A stretch of DNA of 64,000 nt from assembly GCA_016584305.1 (NCBI GenBank), contig JACEEZ010025357.1, forward strand, positions 25,001-89,000. Reading direction: 5' to 3'. The translations under genes and the position numbers were made by a program. The stretch is from Chionoecetes opilio. Lineage: Eukaryota; Arthropoda; Malacostraca; Decapoda; Majidae. Below the pieces are notes generated by a model, which worked only from the letters and a program-made list of their open reading frames with translations, was not told the DNA's origin and searched no databases. Positions 53,395 to 64,000 of this stretch are shown here, in pieces. Position 1 is the stretch's first letter. Each line of letters begins with the position of its first letter.

Positions 53395-54388
53395 TGATAA
53401 ATTACATGGAGCTAGAAGTGAATGGTGATGTAATAGAAGAAGTGAAACAGTTTTCCTATCTTAGTGACATGTTAGATGGTGAGGGTGGAGTGGAGAGAGC
53501 AGTAAGAAAACGAGTAGTAATTATATTTTTTTGTGCCTATAGCGCCTGTAGGCAGTGACCCAGAGCTCGGATGGTAGGCTCTGGAGGTTCACTTGAGGGC
53601 TGTGATGGTTGGTCTTTGCCCGTGGTGGCGCAGGCAGGATTTTTTATAGTGACGCCTGTGATTAGAAGCTCATGCCGTAACCCTGTGTCCTCCGATGCAC
53701 TCGCAATCGAAGGTAGAGTTGATGGGCAGGGCATGTAGGTGTTCTTAGGCCACTCGACGGTGCAGAAAGGTTTCGGTTTTCGTCGGGGATCGAACTTGGG
53801 TCACCGAGAACGCCAGTCGGAGTCGCTAACCACTCTGCTACCACCTCCCCTACATGGATGAAGTGGAGAGATATAGCGGGACTGCTACCAAGCAGTCCCG
53901 CTTGAACAAGAGTATTCCACTGAAAAACAGAGGAAGAGTATTTGAAGCATGTATAAGATCAGTTTTTTCTATTTGGTTCTGAGACATGGGCTTTGACGAA
54001 GAAGTTGGAAGATGAGTTGGTTGGGTGTGATCGAAGGATGTTGAGATATATGACTAGGATTGCATGAAGAGATTAAGTGTCCAGTGCAGAGGTGGCAAGA
54101 AAATGTGGATTGAAGGAGCTGAGTACAGTGCTGAGAGTAAGGCGATTGAGGTGGTTTGGGCAAGAGAAAAGGAGAGAAGGTGGTGAAGCATTGGGGAGAG
54201 CTGTTAGAGTGGAAGTTCCAGGTCGCCGTCCACCGGGCAGGCTACGGAAGACATGGAGGCAGTGTGTTGAAGAGGATCTGGCAGCATTGGGCATTGAAGA
54301 AGTTGATGCAACGGATAGAGATAGTTGGAAGCGTATCATCGGCCGTCGAACCTTATAAAAATTATGGGAAAAACTGACGTTAAACAAA
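53395..54388 (+). mobile_element. Second RTE-like LINE family, 3' end, split by a SINE
   Basis: LEVNGDVIEEVKQFSYLSDM and GGVERAVRKR precede the SINE; ETWALTKKLEDELVGCDRRM, LRVRRLRWFGQEKRR and PGRRPPGRLRKTWRQCVEED follow it. A related copy is at 60582-60900. The 3' tail is (GAA)n at 54391-54404. This C-terminal layout is that of RTE-like LINEs but of a different family from the three copies above. Confidence 0.78.
53527..53850 (-). mobile_element. tRNA-derived SINE, full-length copy (SINE-A)
   Basis: On the - strand: GGTGGTAGCAGAGTGGTTAG (A box), AAGTTCGATCCCCG (B box), a conserved body with CTTTCTGCACCGTCGAGTGG, CTGCCTGCGCCACCACGGGC and CACTGCCTACAGGCGCTATA, and an A-rich tail. It interrupts the LINE at 53395. 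The same body recurs at 54979/57669, 60978 and 63423. Confidence 0.88.
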
Positions 54389-54415
54389 AAAGAAGAAGAA
54401 GAAGGAACCCTGTGT

Positions 54416-54960
54416 TCACGTGTATACATCTCGATCTTGAGCTTGAGTAGTGTATTCTTGAGGTAGAGCACAGATCGACCTGGTGGATGGTGTGCACTGG
54501 TTAATGGCAAGCACGCCTCGGTCGGAACCTGCACATTCATGTGTAGGGTACTGCATCAAAGAGATATTAGTGCCATGAAATGGAACCTTCGCTGTTCCTG
54601 AACTAGGATTGTGGTTAATATTGTCCACAGCTGCTGTTGTGAAAAGACCATTGCGCATTTTTGGTGGACACACGACATCCTCCAGCTTGAAGCGTTGACA
54701 GACTCCATTGGCAAGGTCAGCTGACATTTGTAGGATGTGATCATATGATACGCACATCCCCAGACTAAAGAGTGTGTCAATTAATCCCCTCATACGTGTG
54801 ACAGCATGGACCTTCAGTGCCACGAAGATTGGAAGTGGAGTTTCATGGTCACGGCTGTGCCGCACTGCCCCTGATGACTTTGTTGTCCGTGCATGTTGGA
54901 CACTGTTGAAAATTAGCAGCTGAGAGATGGTTAGAGCAGCGGTTGCAGCCTTTTTTTTGA
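54416..54960 (-). pseudogene. Conserved unidentified transposon-type protein fragment
   Basis: An open frame on the - strand (to about 54980 including read-through) contains RDHETPLPIFVALKVHAVTR, LIDTLFSLGMCVSYDHILQM, DVVCPPKMRNGLFTTAAVDN and INHNPSSGTAKVPFHGTNIS. From memory this resembles a long uncharacterised protein repeated in many marine invertebrate genomes, but I cannot name the family. No catalytic motif is assignable. The frame lacks its beginning and probably its end. Confidence 0.45.
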
Positions 54961-54978
54961 CATGGTGACCACCACTAC

Positions 54979-55091
54979 GAGGAGGCGGTAGCAGAGTGGT
55001 TAGCGTCTCCGAGTGGCGTTCTCGGTGACTCAAGTTCGATCCCCGATGAATACCAAAGTCCGTTTAAAATCTTTCTGCACCGTCGAGTGGC
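54979..55091 (+). mobile_element. SINE-A, 5' part, split by an RTE
   Basis: Head GGCGGTAGCAGAGTGGTTAG and AAGTTCGATCCCCG, then AAATCTTTCTGCACCGTCG up to GTGGCC. The remainder is at 57669-57943. The frame beginning at 55013 runs from SINE into RTE and is not a natural start. Confidence 0.85.
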
Positions 55092-55522
55092 CCGACTCTG
55101 TATTAGACCAGTGCCCTCCTCGGGGCACACTCATTGTCTTGGGCGACTTCAATGCTACTACTGGCACTGTGAGAGATGGCTACGAGTTATGTGTTGGTCT
55201 CCATGGCTCCGGTACCAGAAACATTAACAGTTCTCTGCTTCTGAATTTTGCGAGGTCCAGAAGGTTGAGAATTGCAGGTTCTTGGTATCAGAGACCAGAG
55301 CTGCACCGCTGGACATGGTATAGTAATGCCGGAGGGGTAGCTAAGGAGATAGACCACGTCCTCGTTAGTACTCATTGGATCCTCCAGAACTGCAGGGTTT
55401 TCCGGGGTGCTGAGTTCTTTGAAACAGATCACAGACTTGTTGTTGCTACACTTAAGCTTCATGTCAAGTCCAGAAGAATCTCAAGAGGTAACCATACTGT
55501 GTTTCATCTTGAGAAACTGTAG
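55092..55522 (+). pseudogene. RTE endonuclease, C-terminal half
   Basis: LIVLGDFNATTGTVRDGYE (G-D-F-N-A), GSWYQRPELHRWTWYSNAGG, KEIDHVLVSTHW (I-D-H) and FFETDHRLVVATLKL (D-H-R-L) are the last endonuclease motifs of RTE elements. It is the only one of the three copies that keeps this domain. A TAG follows FHLEKL at 55520. Confidence 0.85.
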
Positions 55523-55525
55523 GAA

Positions 55526-57664
55526 TTGACATGTGCCCATGAGTATGCGGTGGCAGTTTCAAATCGGTATGATATGCTCGGTGCCCTCAAGGAACCTGTA
55601 GAACTGTGGGATACCTTCAAACGTGAAACTCAACAGGCTGCCAAGGAGTGTATTGGGGAGCGCCCGAGGTCAAGGCGTGGTTTTGTCTCAACGGAGACGC
55701 TGGAGAAAATCGAGGAGAGTCACGCTGCCAGGCTGGTTGGGAACCAGGACCAGCACAGGGCTCTGCCACGCAGGACTAGAACCCTCCTGGGGAGAGACAA
55801 GGAGAGGTATGTCAGGAGTCTCGCTGAGATGTCGAGGGTCATTTGAACGCTAATGACCTCCGACCTGCCTACCGAGCCCTGAAGAAGCTCCGTTCCAAGT
55901 CTCGGAACGGAGTGCTCAAGAATCGCCCATCTCGGGCGAGTGCTATTCGAGCAGCAGATGGGTGCCTTGTGTCGAGCATGGATGGGCAGATGGCTCGTTG
56001 GGCTGAGTACTCTGGGCAGTTGTTCACGGTGGACCCTCCAATTGAGCAGCTTCACACCACTGGGTTACAGGCAGTGGATGCCGATCCTCCCATTGACGAA
56101 AAACGCACCCTCTCTTGACGAAGTCAGAGAGGCTGTAGCAAAGTTGAGGGGTGGAAAGGCAGCTAGTGTTTGTAATATCAGTGCGGAGCTCCTCAAAGCT
56201 AGGGAAGAGGCCATGATCCGCAGGTTGCATGCTGTCCTGACTGCCATGTGTCAATCAGGTACCATTCTTTTGGACTGGAAAAGGGGGCTGGTCGTCCCTA
56301 TCTGGAAAGGGAAAGGAGACCATCAGGACTACAACAATTACCGCGGTATTACACTGCTCAGCATGCCAGGCAAGGTGCTTGCCCATCTATTGCTGACACG
56401 GATCCGCAGTCATCTGCTGAAGCATCAGAGACCTCAGCAGTCTGGGTTCACGTCTGGTAAGTCAACAACGGATTGTATCCTAGCGCTTCGTGTCCTGGTG
56501 GAACGCCGCTGTGTGTTTCGACAGGGGATGCTTGCAGCCTATGTTGATCTCAAGAAGGCGTTTGACTCAGTGCATCGTGAGTCACTCTGGGATCTTCTGC
56601 GACTTCGCGGGATTCCTGCAAGGACTATTGGTTTGATGACTGGTCTGTACTCTGGGACTGAGAGTGCTGTGAAGTGTGGAGGAGATGTATCGAGCTTCTT
56701 TACTGTAAATACAGAAGTGAGGCAAGGGTGCGTCCTTGCCCCATCACTTTTCAACACTTGTATGGACCGAGTATTGGGCAAAGTTGTAGATCAAAGTGAT
56801 TGTGGAGCATCCCTCGGCAACACCAAGATCACTGATCTTGTTTTTGCCGATGATGCAGTAATCTTTGCTGAGTCGCTGGAGGTCCTGGTGATGGCTCTCG
56901 AGGCGCTGCACGAGGAGGCAAAGCCTTTGGTACTTGAGGTCTCCTGGCTTTAGACCAAGGTCCAGGTGTTTGGAGACTTACTAGATGAAGCAGTACAGTC
57001 TGTTCATGAGTGCAGCGAGGACATTGAGATCTTGGAAAGTTTTACATACCTTGGTAGTGCAGTCCATAATGACGGCGGGCTACGTCAAGAAGTCTTATGG
57101 CGGATTGGCATAGCCCACGGTGTTATGGACTCGCTCAGCATGAGTATTTGGCGTTGTCGGTACCTGTGCAGGAGGACAAAGATCCGGATCTTCAAGTCGC
57201 TTGTGATCCCTGTCTTACTCTATGGTTGTGAGACATGGACACTAAATAGTGACTTGAAGAGACGAATCAATGCCTTTGGTAATAAGTGTCTTCGCAGAAT
57301 CATGGGGTATCGCTGGGATGATTACGTGTCAAATCAGCGATTGCACCGTGAGACTGAATCGAGGCCTATTACCTGCATATTCCGTCAGCGCCAACTTCGG
57401 CTATATGGGCATGTGGCACGCTACCCTGAAACCGATCCTTCCCATCGGGTTGTATCTGTAAGAGACACTCTGGCGTGGAGGAGGCCAAGGGGGCGCCCCG
57501 CCTACAAGGCTCGTGGCTGGGGCAAGTTGATGTTTCTTGTCGAGAACTGCTTGGTATGGGAAAGAAGCCTGCATAGGGACTCGCTCGTGGTGACCCCCAG
57601 GAGTGGCGTCGTAGGGTGGGCGAGGCGACTCGCCCCCCGGCGTATGCCTCCAATGATTGATTGA
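55526..57664 (+). pseudogene. RTE reverse transcriptase with stops and frameshifts
   Basis: Matches copies 1 and 2: SRRGFVSTETLEKIEESHAA, a shift near 55840, then the RT with AYVDLKKAFDSVHRESLW, EVRQGCVLAPSLFNTCMD and LVFADDAVIFAES. TAG at 56951 and a shift near the C-terminus break it. The RT active-site motifs themselves are intact. Confidence 0.87.
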
Positions 57665-57668
57665 TTGA

Positions 57669-57943
57669 GTCCTTGAAAAATCTTTCTGCACTGTCGAGTG
57701 GCCTAAGAACACCTACATGCTGCCCATTAACTCTACCTTCGATTGTAAGTGCTTCGGAGGACATAGTGGGGCGGCATAAGCCTCTAATTACAGACGTCAC
57801 TTAAAAAGTTCTGCCTGCACCACCACGGGCGAGGACCAACCATTACAGCCTTCAATTGAACCTCCAGGGCCTGCCAAACGAGCTCTGGAAGTCACTGCCT
57901 ACAGGTGCTATGGGCACAAATGTAAAAAACCAAAAACAAACTA
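57669..57943 (+). mobile_element. SINE-A, 3' part
   Basis: Begins with the target duplication, then CTAAGAACACCTACATGCTG, CCTGCACCACCACGGGCGAG, CACTGCCTACAGGTGCTATG and an A-rich tail. It completes the copy begun at 54979. Confidence 0.85.
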
Positions 57944-58168
57944 CAGTTCTAACGTGTAGCATGCAGACCAGACCAGTGCAGACCACAGTACCAGCAGCAA
58001 TCTGAGGCATGCAGAGGGATTATCCTGTAATGTGCAAGAACATACAACATTATTAGTACATTTTACCAACGTGTTTCAATTTTTATGGAGCAATACAAAA
58101 TTTAAACATATTTAATGAGTTAAATTTCATTATTAATTCATTGGAAGTCATACAACGAGCAGTTTTAA
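57944..58168. other. No gene seen
   Basis: Short intronic stretch with no recognised element. Confidence 0.4.
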
Positions 58169-58373
58169 CCCCTTGAGACCCAGAGCATAATTTCCATTGT
58201 AATTTGGCAATCATTAGACAATTTTTAGTGAATATAAGCAATATTTTATAAATAGGACTTGTTTAGTATCCATGTCGATTAACTAATTTGGTATATTCAG
58301 TTACTTTTCGTAATTTTATGCCTCGACAACATACACTTTTTTATAGCAAAGGGAAGATTTGAGGGTGAAGGGG
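58169..58373. mobile_element. Small piggyBac-like MITE
   Basis: TTAA (58165-58168 and 58374-58377) encloses ends CCCCTTGAGACCC and GGGTGAAGGGG. 205 bp, non-coding. The ends are shorter and more diverged than in the 36095 element. Confidence 0.62.
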
Positions 58374-58459
58374 TTAAGATGACCTTTCCAGCTGGAAATA
58401 TACACAAATACCTGATAGGGTAGGTATGTATCTCATTTGGACAAAAATATCAATATATA

Positions 58460-59486
58460 CAGTAGAACCTCATTTAACCGGCCTTTAAAACAACGGCAGC
58501 CTCAAAACAACGGCACTACTCGACCCAGGCATTAATTAGGTATAATTATTTCAAAAACTGAGAAAATCGGCAGAAATTTAGTTGGGCAAGGCTGTGGTCT
58601 ACACAGACTCCCTCTCCTCACTCCACCTCCTCCTCTCCCGCCATCCACGATCCTCCACGTCCCTCGTCCACACCATCCAGAGGGCCCTTCACCTTACCAA
58701 TGAGGGGTGGGAGATCGCCTTCCAGTGGGTTCCCCCCCACGCTGGTATCCCAGGCAACGAGGTGGCTGATTCTGCTGCCAGGATGGCCTTGACAGATGTA
58801 AACATGACACCCTTCCCTCTGCCGCTCTCCGCGGCCAAACGTCTGATCTCCCGGGTCTGCCGCTCCACCTGGAATAACACACTCGGCGATGCCCTCCGCA
58901 TCACCTCTATGGGCCAATACCGCAGTGACTCTTCCCCCCAGCCGTGGATACGGAAAAAGTCCCGTGTCCTGGATGTCACTCTCACCCGCCTCCACCTGGG
59001 GCACACGACACTCACGGTTCACCGGCATCACCTCCGTCTGTCCCCTGACCCCAACTGCCCTTGGTGCATGAATTTTCCGGAGACTATTGAACACTTTCTG
59101 CTGCAGTGTCCGCGCTTCCACTCACACCGTGTAGTGCTACACTCTCAACTCCTCGCCCTGAACGTCAACACCTTTGACCTGCCCACCCTGCTGGCGGCGG
59201 CTGGCGTTCCCCCCTCCCGGCAACACGCTGTCATCCGCCTCACCTGTGCCTTCCTGAGGAAGACAGGTCAACTACCGCGCCTGTGATAGCATCATAGGAC
59301 ATCACCAGGGCTCATAGTGTTCCCCAAGGGATCCTCGCAGCCCTAAAACAACAATAACCTCCAGAAACCACAGTATTTATTGGGATTTTGGGCGATTCCA
59401 TAAGAGTAACTCTAAAAACAACGGCAAAATGAGTTATCCGGCATGCGCTCCCCCCCCGGGGGTGCCGGATAAACGAGGTTCTCCTG
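58460..59486. mobile_element. Pogo-like element carrying a LINE RNase H region
   Basis: TA-flanked inverted ends CAGTAGAACCTCATTTAACC and (right, 59464-59486) GCCGGATAAACGAGGTTCTCCTG. Subterminal AAAACAACGGCA repeats occur at both sides (58500-58515, 59416-59428). The interior is the LINE ORF below. No pogo transposase. Confidence 0.8.
58582..59286 (+). pseudogene. LINE RNase H domain and C-terminus
   Basis: An open 234-codon frame: VVYTDSLSSLHLLLSR (catalytic Asp of RNase H), EIAFQWVPPHAGIPGNEVAD (W-V-P-x-H-x-G-I-x-G-N-E-x-A-D, the terminal His/Asp motif), then LGHTTLTVHRHHLRLSP, CPWCMNFPETIEHFLLQCPR (C-x2-C-x8-H-x4-C) and a tail to LPRL, stop. RNase H plus this Cys/His segment is typical of I/R1/Jockey-related LINEs. 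The RT part is absent, so it is a 5'-truncated insertion despite the clean frame. Confidence 0.8.
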
Positions 59487-60175
59487 TATAAAGATTTGTG
59501 TGATTATAATGAAGTGTCATGGGGTAACAACTGAAAAAATGCGATGCTGATGTCAAAGACCTCACAAGGTCAGCAGAGGTCAGATACAGATTGCCTCCAT
59601 GTCTAAAATAAAACCTTAGGGTATGTCAGTTTTAAGGGGAGACTTTCATGCTGTAGTCTAAAGTGCACAATTGGTTGTCTTATCTACCTCACTAAATCTG
59701 ATTTAACCTAACCTAACCTTTTCAGGCTGAAATAACTCTAAATTTTCTGTGGTATATGTATTGCTATTAATATATATATTCAATCGCACCATGAGAAATG
59801 GGGGTTAAAAATATGCAGGATAAAAAGATGTACACGATGATGTAAGTTAAATTTGTTAATTTTTTAGTACCAACGTAATTCCGAAATTATACCACTTTGG
59901 GTCCCGATTAGCTTATTTCCCATAAGTTCAATGCACATACATAGTCACGCGGATCTGAATTTTGCGCTGATTACAATGGTCCCGATTAGCCACAAAACTC
60001 GGTGCACCACTGTAAATAAGGACATTTTCTGATCTGTTCTAATATTGCATTACTGTAGATGTGCCTCACCCTCACCCTCTCCATAATCTTTATTTTGACA
60101 GGAAATTATCAGTATATTTTTTATGATATTTAGCTAGGGACTTTAACACAATTATAAATACATTCTAATTTGCAG
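59487..60175. other. Intron sequence before second Arp8 exon
   Basis: A short AACCTAACCTAACC run at 59704-59717. Otherwise no recognised element or frame; it ends in the acceptor at 60175. Confidence 0.5.
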
Positions 60176-60412
60176 TTACTACATAGATATGTATTTCAGG
60201 ATGGAGATTCTGTGCAGGAGCTGGAAGAGTGTCGTCTGAAAGTCAGTCACATTTTACAGTCCTCCCTTATGTCAGATGGTTCTCGACGCTTTGCTACACC
60301 ACCCCAACAAATTTCTGTGTATAACAAACGCATTCAACCAGTACCAGGAGATGAACTAGAGACGTCACCTCCATGGGTTTTCACTGAAAAGGATTTTATT
60401 GTTGGTGATGAG
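60176..60412 (+). CDS. Arp8: Arp8 internal exon, continuing the exon at 50243
   Basis: This 237-nt exon (79 codons, phase 0) lies between a TTTGCAG acceptor (AG at 60174-60175) and a GAG|GTAAGT donor at 60413. Its peptide contains MSDGSRRFATPPQQ, then VYNKRIQPV, and ends near DFIVGDE. That order matches ACTR8, where a conserved M-S-x-G-x-R-R segment is followed by S/V-Y-N-K and then a Y/F-x-V-G-E/D-E block. The phase agrees with the exon at 50243-50410, so the two splice in frame with no loss. The insert between the HPGS block and MSDG is somewhat diverged. The remaining exons are expected beyond 64000; none was recognised between 60413 and the window end. Confidence 0.85.
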
Positions 60413-60581
60413 GTAAGTATTTATATTGTACAAAATTCTGCTTATTCAATATGCACTATCTTGAAATTATAATGCAATTAACAAATGTGGAACTTCACAT
60501 CACTTCCCAAATTATCAGAATTCATTCCATAGTATTGATGGAGAGGATGCGTTGATCAAAACTAGGGGGCCCGCCAGAAGA

Positions 60582-60900
60582 GGAAGAGGTAGAAACTATA
60601 GAAGTGAATGGTGATGTAATAGAAGTGAAACAGTTTTGTTATCTTGGTGACATGTTAGATAGCAAGGGTGGAGTGGAGAGAGCAGTAAGAAAACAAGCAG
60701 CAATTACATGGATGAAGTGGAGAGAGATAACGGTACTGCTGATAAACAAGAGTATTCCACTGAAAAACAGAGCAAGAGTATTTGAAGCATGTATAAGATC
60801 AGTTTTGCTGTATGTTTCTGAGACATGGGCTTTGACGAAGAAGTTGGAGGTTGTGTTAGTTGGGTGTGATCGGAGAATGTTGAGATATATGACTGTGTAA
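60582..60900 (+). pseudogene. RTE-like LINE fragment (second family)
   Basis: EVNGDVIEVKQFCYLGDMLD, GGVERAVRKQAAITWMKWRE and SVLLYVSETWALTKKLEVV match the LINE at 53395 and show what that copy lacked across its SINE insertion. Truncated at both ends. Confidence 0.75.
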
Positions 60901-60977
60901 TGCCCGGAAAATACTCGAGGCTCCCCTGTAAGATGAGTAGTTTTCTCAGACATGCTTAACTCAAACCATTCTCTCAC

Positions 60978-61176
60978 TCTTTTTTTAAATTTTTTTTTTA
61001 TTACATTTGTGCCTATAGCGCCTGTAGGCAGTGGTGACCCAGGGCTCGGATGGTAGGCTCTGGAGGTTCACTTGAGGGTTCTGATGGTTGGTCCTCGCCC
61101 GTTGGTGGCGCAGGCAGGTTTCTTATAGTGACGCCTGTGAGGCTCATGCCGCCCCCCTGTGTCCTCCGATGCACGA
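60978..61176 (-). mobile_element. SINE-A, 5'-truncated copy
   Basis: The - strand reads GGAGGACACAGGGGGGCGGC, CACCAACGGGCGAGGACCAA and GCCTACAGGCGCTATAGGCA, then an A-rich tail at 60978-61005. The tRNA head is missing. Confidence 0.82.
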
Positions 61177-61250
61177 AATGAGCTCCCATATAAAACACCT
61201 TCCTATTATCCTTATTAGAGTCGCAATGAAAACCTGCATAAATACCTTAA

Positions 61251-61440
61251 AGCAATCGTCCAGACCCATTTTTTCTTTGCATAAATATGTTGAATGTTCA
61301 TTCAAAACACCTAATCCACAAAAAATAATTCATTTCCACGCCTTATCTCCGTAAAATCACAACTTTTGTAAAAAGCGCGCGAAAAAAAGTTTCATCTCTC
61401 CAACAGGCCCGCGAATATTATTGATGGCGTCAGAGTAGGT
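61251..61440 (+). mobile_element. TTAA-ended element, left end
   Basis: Follows TTAA (61247-61250) with AGCAATCGTCCAGACCCATT and matches the inverse of 39460-39649 (TGTTGAATGTTCATTCAAAA, CACCTAATCCACAAAAAATA). It stops at a GA/G tract (61442-61468) before the exon. Confidence 0.65.
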
Positions 61441-61499
61441 ATTCACCGAGAGAGAGAGAGGGGGGGGGGATGCTGGAATCCTTCAAGAATCTGCTATTA

Positions 61500-62490
61500 T
61501 TCACTCTACTTCATCACCAATACCCACCCACATCCCACAACACCCATCCCTGTTCCCACCCACATCCCCACTTCCAACACCCATCCTCTTCCCCCACCCA
61601 CATCCCACAACATCCACCCCTGTTCCCACCCACATCTCCACTTCCAACACCCATCCCCTTCCCCCATCTCCAACATCCATCCCCTTCTCCCACCACCAAC
61701 ATCCACCCCCTTCCCCCACCACCGACACCCCATCCCCTACCCCCACCACCAACACCAATCCCCTTCCCCCACCACCATCACCCATCCCCTTCCCCCTCCA
61801 CCAACATCCATCCCATTCCCCCACCACCAACACTAACCCACTTCCCCCACCACTAACACCCACCCCCTTCCCCCACCACCAACACCCACCCACTTCCCCC
61901 ACCACCAACACCCACCCACTTCCCCCACCACCAACACCCACCCACTTCCCCCACCACCAACACCCACCCACTTCCCCCACCACCAACACCCACCCACTTC
62001 CCCCACCACCAACACCCACCCACTTCCCCCACCACCAACACCCACCCACTTCCCCCACCACCAACACCCACCCACTTCCCCCACCACCAACACCCACCCA
62101 CTTCCCCCACCACCAACACCCACCCACTTCCCCCACCACCAACACCCACCCACTTCCCACCACCACCACTTCACCCACTTCCACCACCCAACACCCACCC
62201 ACTTCCCCCACCACTAACTCCCATCTTCTTCCCCCACCACTAACACTAACCCCCTTCCCCCACCACCAACACCCACCCCCTTCCCCCACCATCAACATCC
62301 ACCCACTTCCCTCACCACTAACACCCACCCCTTTCCCCCACGACCAACAACCATCCCCTTCCCCGACCACCGAACACCCATCCCTTTCCCCCACCACCAA
62401 CACTCGTCCCCTTCCCCCACCTCCAACATCCACCCACTTCCCCCACAACTAACACCCCCCCCTTCCCCCACCACTAACTCCCCCCCCCCC
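61500..62490. repeat. C-rich minisatellite, 26-bp unit
   Basis: The unit TCCCCCACCACCAACACCCA + CCCACT repeats about ten times almost perfectly at 61893-62157, with more diverged copies on both sides. The 315-codon Gly/Val/Trp-rich frame on the - strand is produced by the repeat and is not a gene. Confidence 0.93.
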
Positions 62491-62564
62491 CCCCTGTTTC
62501 CCTACCTTCACCCCAACGCACCAACGTCCGTCCGACGCACCAACATTTTTTACACATTTCTCGC

Positions 62565-62697
62565 CTATTGGTCTGATATGTGTGCAAACTTCTCTGGAAA
62601 GGCACAGCTTTCTTGCTGCACCCATAAAGGATGCATGTGTATACCATATCGCAATTTTTTTTTATCAGAAACACCCAAAATTCTTCAAGTACTATAT
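62565..62697 (-). repeat. Dispersed repeat shared with 23590-23715
   Basis: The sequence GTGTGCAAACTTCTCTGGAA to GAAACACCCAAAATTCTTCA is the inverse of 23590-23715. It joins the next repeat without a gap. Confidence 0.6.
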
Positions 62698-62949
62698 TTA
62701 CCTCCGCCAACGAAGTTGGAGGGGTTATGTTTTCACCCCGATCTGTCTGTCTGTCTGTCTGTTTGTTAGTGTACAGGATTTCTCGAAAAGTCACGAATAG
62801 ATTTGGACCAAACTCGGTATACCAAGTCTATTTGGTATAAGGAAGAATTGATTTAATTTTGGATGAAATCTATTGACAACTGTTGCCATGGCAACCAATT
62901 GATGGACAATTCGGGTGGACGTATATGTATATGCGCTCATACTGAGTGC

Positions 62950-63868
<919 letters not shown>

Positions 63869-64000
63869 TTTTTAATCGAATCGCAACTGTTGCCATGGCA
63901 ACCAATTGATGAAATATTCGGGCGGAGGTATGCGCTCTACTGAGTGCCCCCCCCCTAGTTATCTCATGTGTTTATGGGCTTCTGGATTAGCGCGGGAAGA

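Larger units (their letters stand above)
55092..57668 (+). mobile_element. RTE-type LINE, copy 3, inserted in SINE-A
   Basis: It is flanked by a target duplication of about 34 bp (GTCC..., CTTTCTGCAC(C/T)GTCGAGTGGCC at 55058-55091 and repeated at 57669-57703). It starts inside the endonuclease and ends in ATTG repeats (57653-57668). Confidence 0.88.

Noticed and set aside
61501..62448. 315-codon Gly/Trp/Val-rich ORF on the - strand
   Set aside because: It is the translation of a 26-bp minisatellite; all three frames stay open because the unit lacks stops, and there is no independent coding evidence.

Overview
The window is eukaryotic nuclear DNA and reads as a large, transposon-crowded arthropod genome, most likely a decapod crustacean. 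The species is inferred, not proven. Pointers are the types of CR1/L2-group, RTE and RNase-H LINEs, a Copia element resembling the GalEa type reported from aquatic crustaceans, CCTAA (arthropod telomere-type) repeats, and very long simple-sequence tracts. I saw no prokaryotic feature, rRNA, tRNA gene or CRISPR array.

The only host gene I can anchor is Actin-related protein 8 (Arp8/ACTR8, an INO80 chromatin-remodelling subunit) on the + strand. Two phase-0 exons (50243-50410 and 60176-60412) have good splice sites and are separated by a 9.8 kb transposon-filled intron. The start and the rest of the gene lie elsewhere, upstream (possibly in or before this window) and beyond 64000. A cysteine-rich CXC-type terminal exon at 19493-19696 may be host or transposon.

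Layout. 0-2.4 kb: LINE scraps, a tRNA-derived SINE with a 13-bp target-site duplication (TSD), and CA tracts. 2.4-10.4 kb: one CR1/L2-type LINE interrupted by a TTAA-ended fragment plus an RTE LINE, by a hAT element with a perfect 8-bp TSD, and by a foldback element. 10.5-14.0 kb: foldback and long inverted-repeat elements and an antisense LINE. 14.27-19.13 kb: a full-length but frameshifted gypsy-type LTR element (176-bp LTRs, TSD CAAAG). 19.1-24.9 kb: CXC exon, CT tract, CCTAA arrays, and a 360-bp tandem duplication. 24.97-35.79 kb: a full-length BEL/Pao element on the - strand (LTRs of about 776 bp, TSD GACAG) carrying an extra SGNH-hydrolase-like ORF before gag, and itself interrupted by an RTE copy and an inverted-repeat element. 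36-39.7 kb: a piggyBac-like MITE, pogo-like elements with an internally amplified LINE tail, and a TTAA-ended element with a first exon resembling the P2X7 'ballast' family. 40.9-50 kb: an antisense CR1/L2 LINE, then a Harbinger transposase pseudogene split by a hAT-type element (8-bp TSD) and a complete Copia element (190-bp LTRs, TSD CTGTT); the Copia carries a pogo-like element. 50.2-60.4 kb: the Arp8 exons and intron, including an RTE inserted into a tRNA-derived SINE. 60.4-64 kb: more LINE/SINE pieces, a 26-bp minisatellite, and a pogo-like element inside a TA tract.

The genes do not form a pathway. What the window records is an ordered history of transposon insertions, many with readable target duplications. 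The most unusual observations are the SGNH ORF inside a BEL/Pao element, the repeated finding of LINE or SINE 3' ends inside pogo-like inverted repeats, and the ballast-like exon in a TTAA-ended element.
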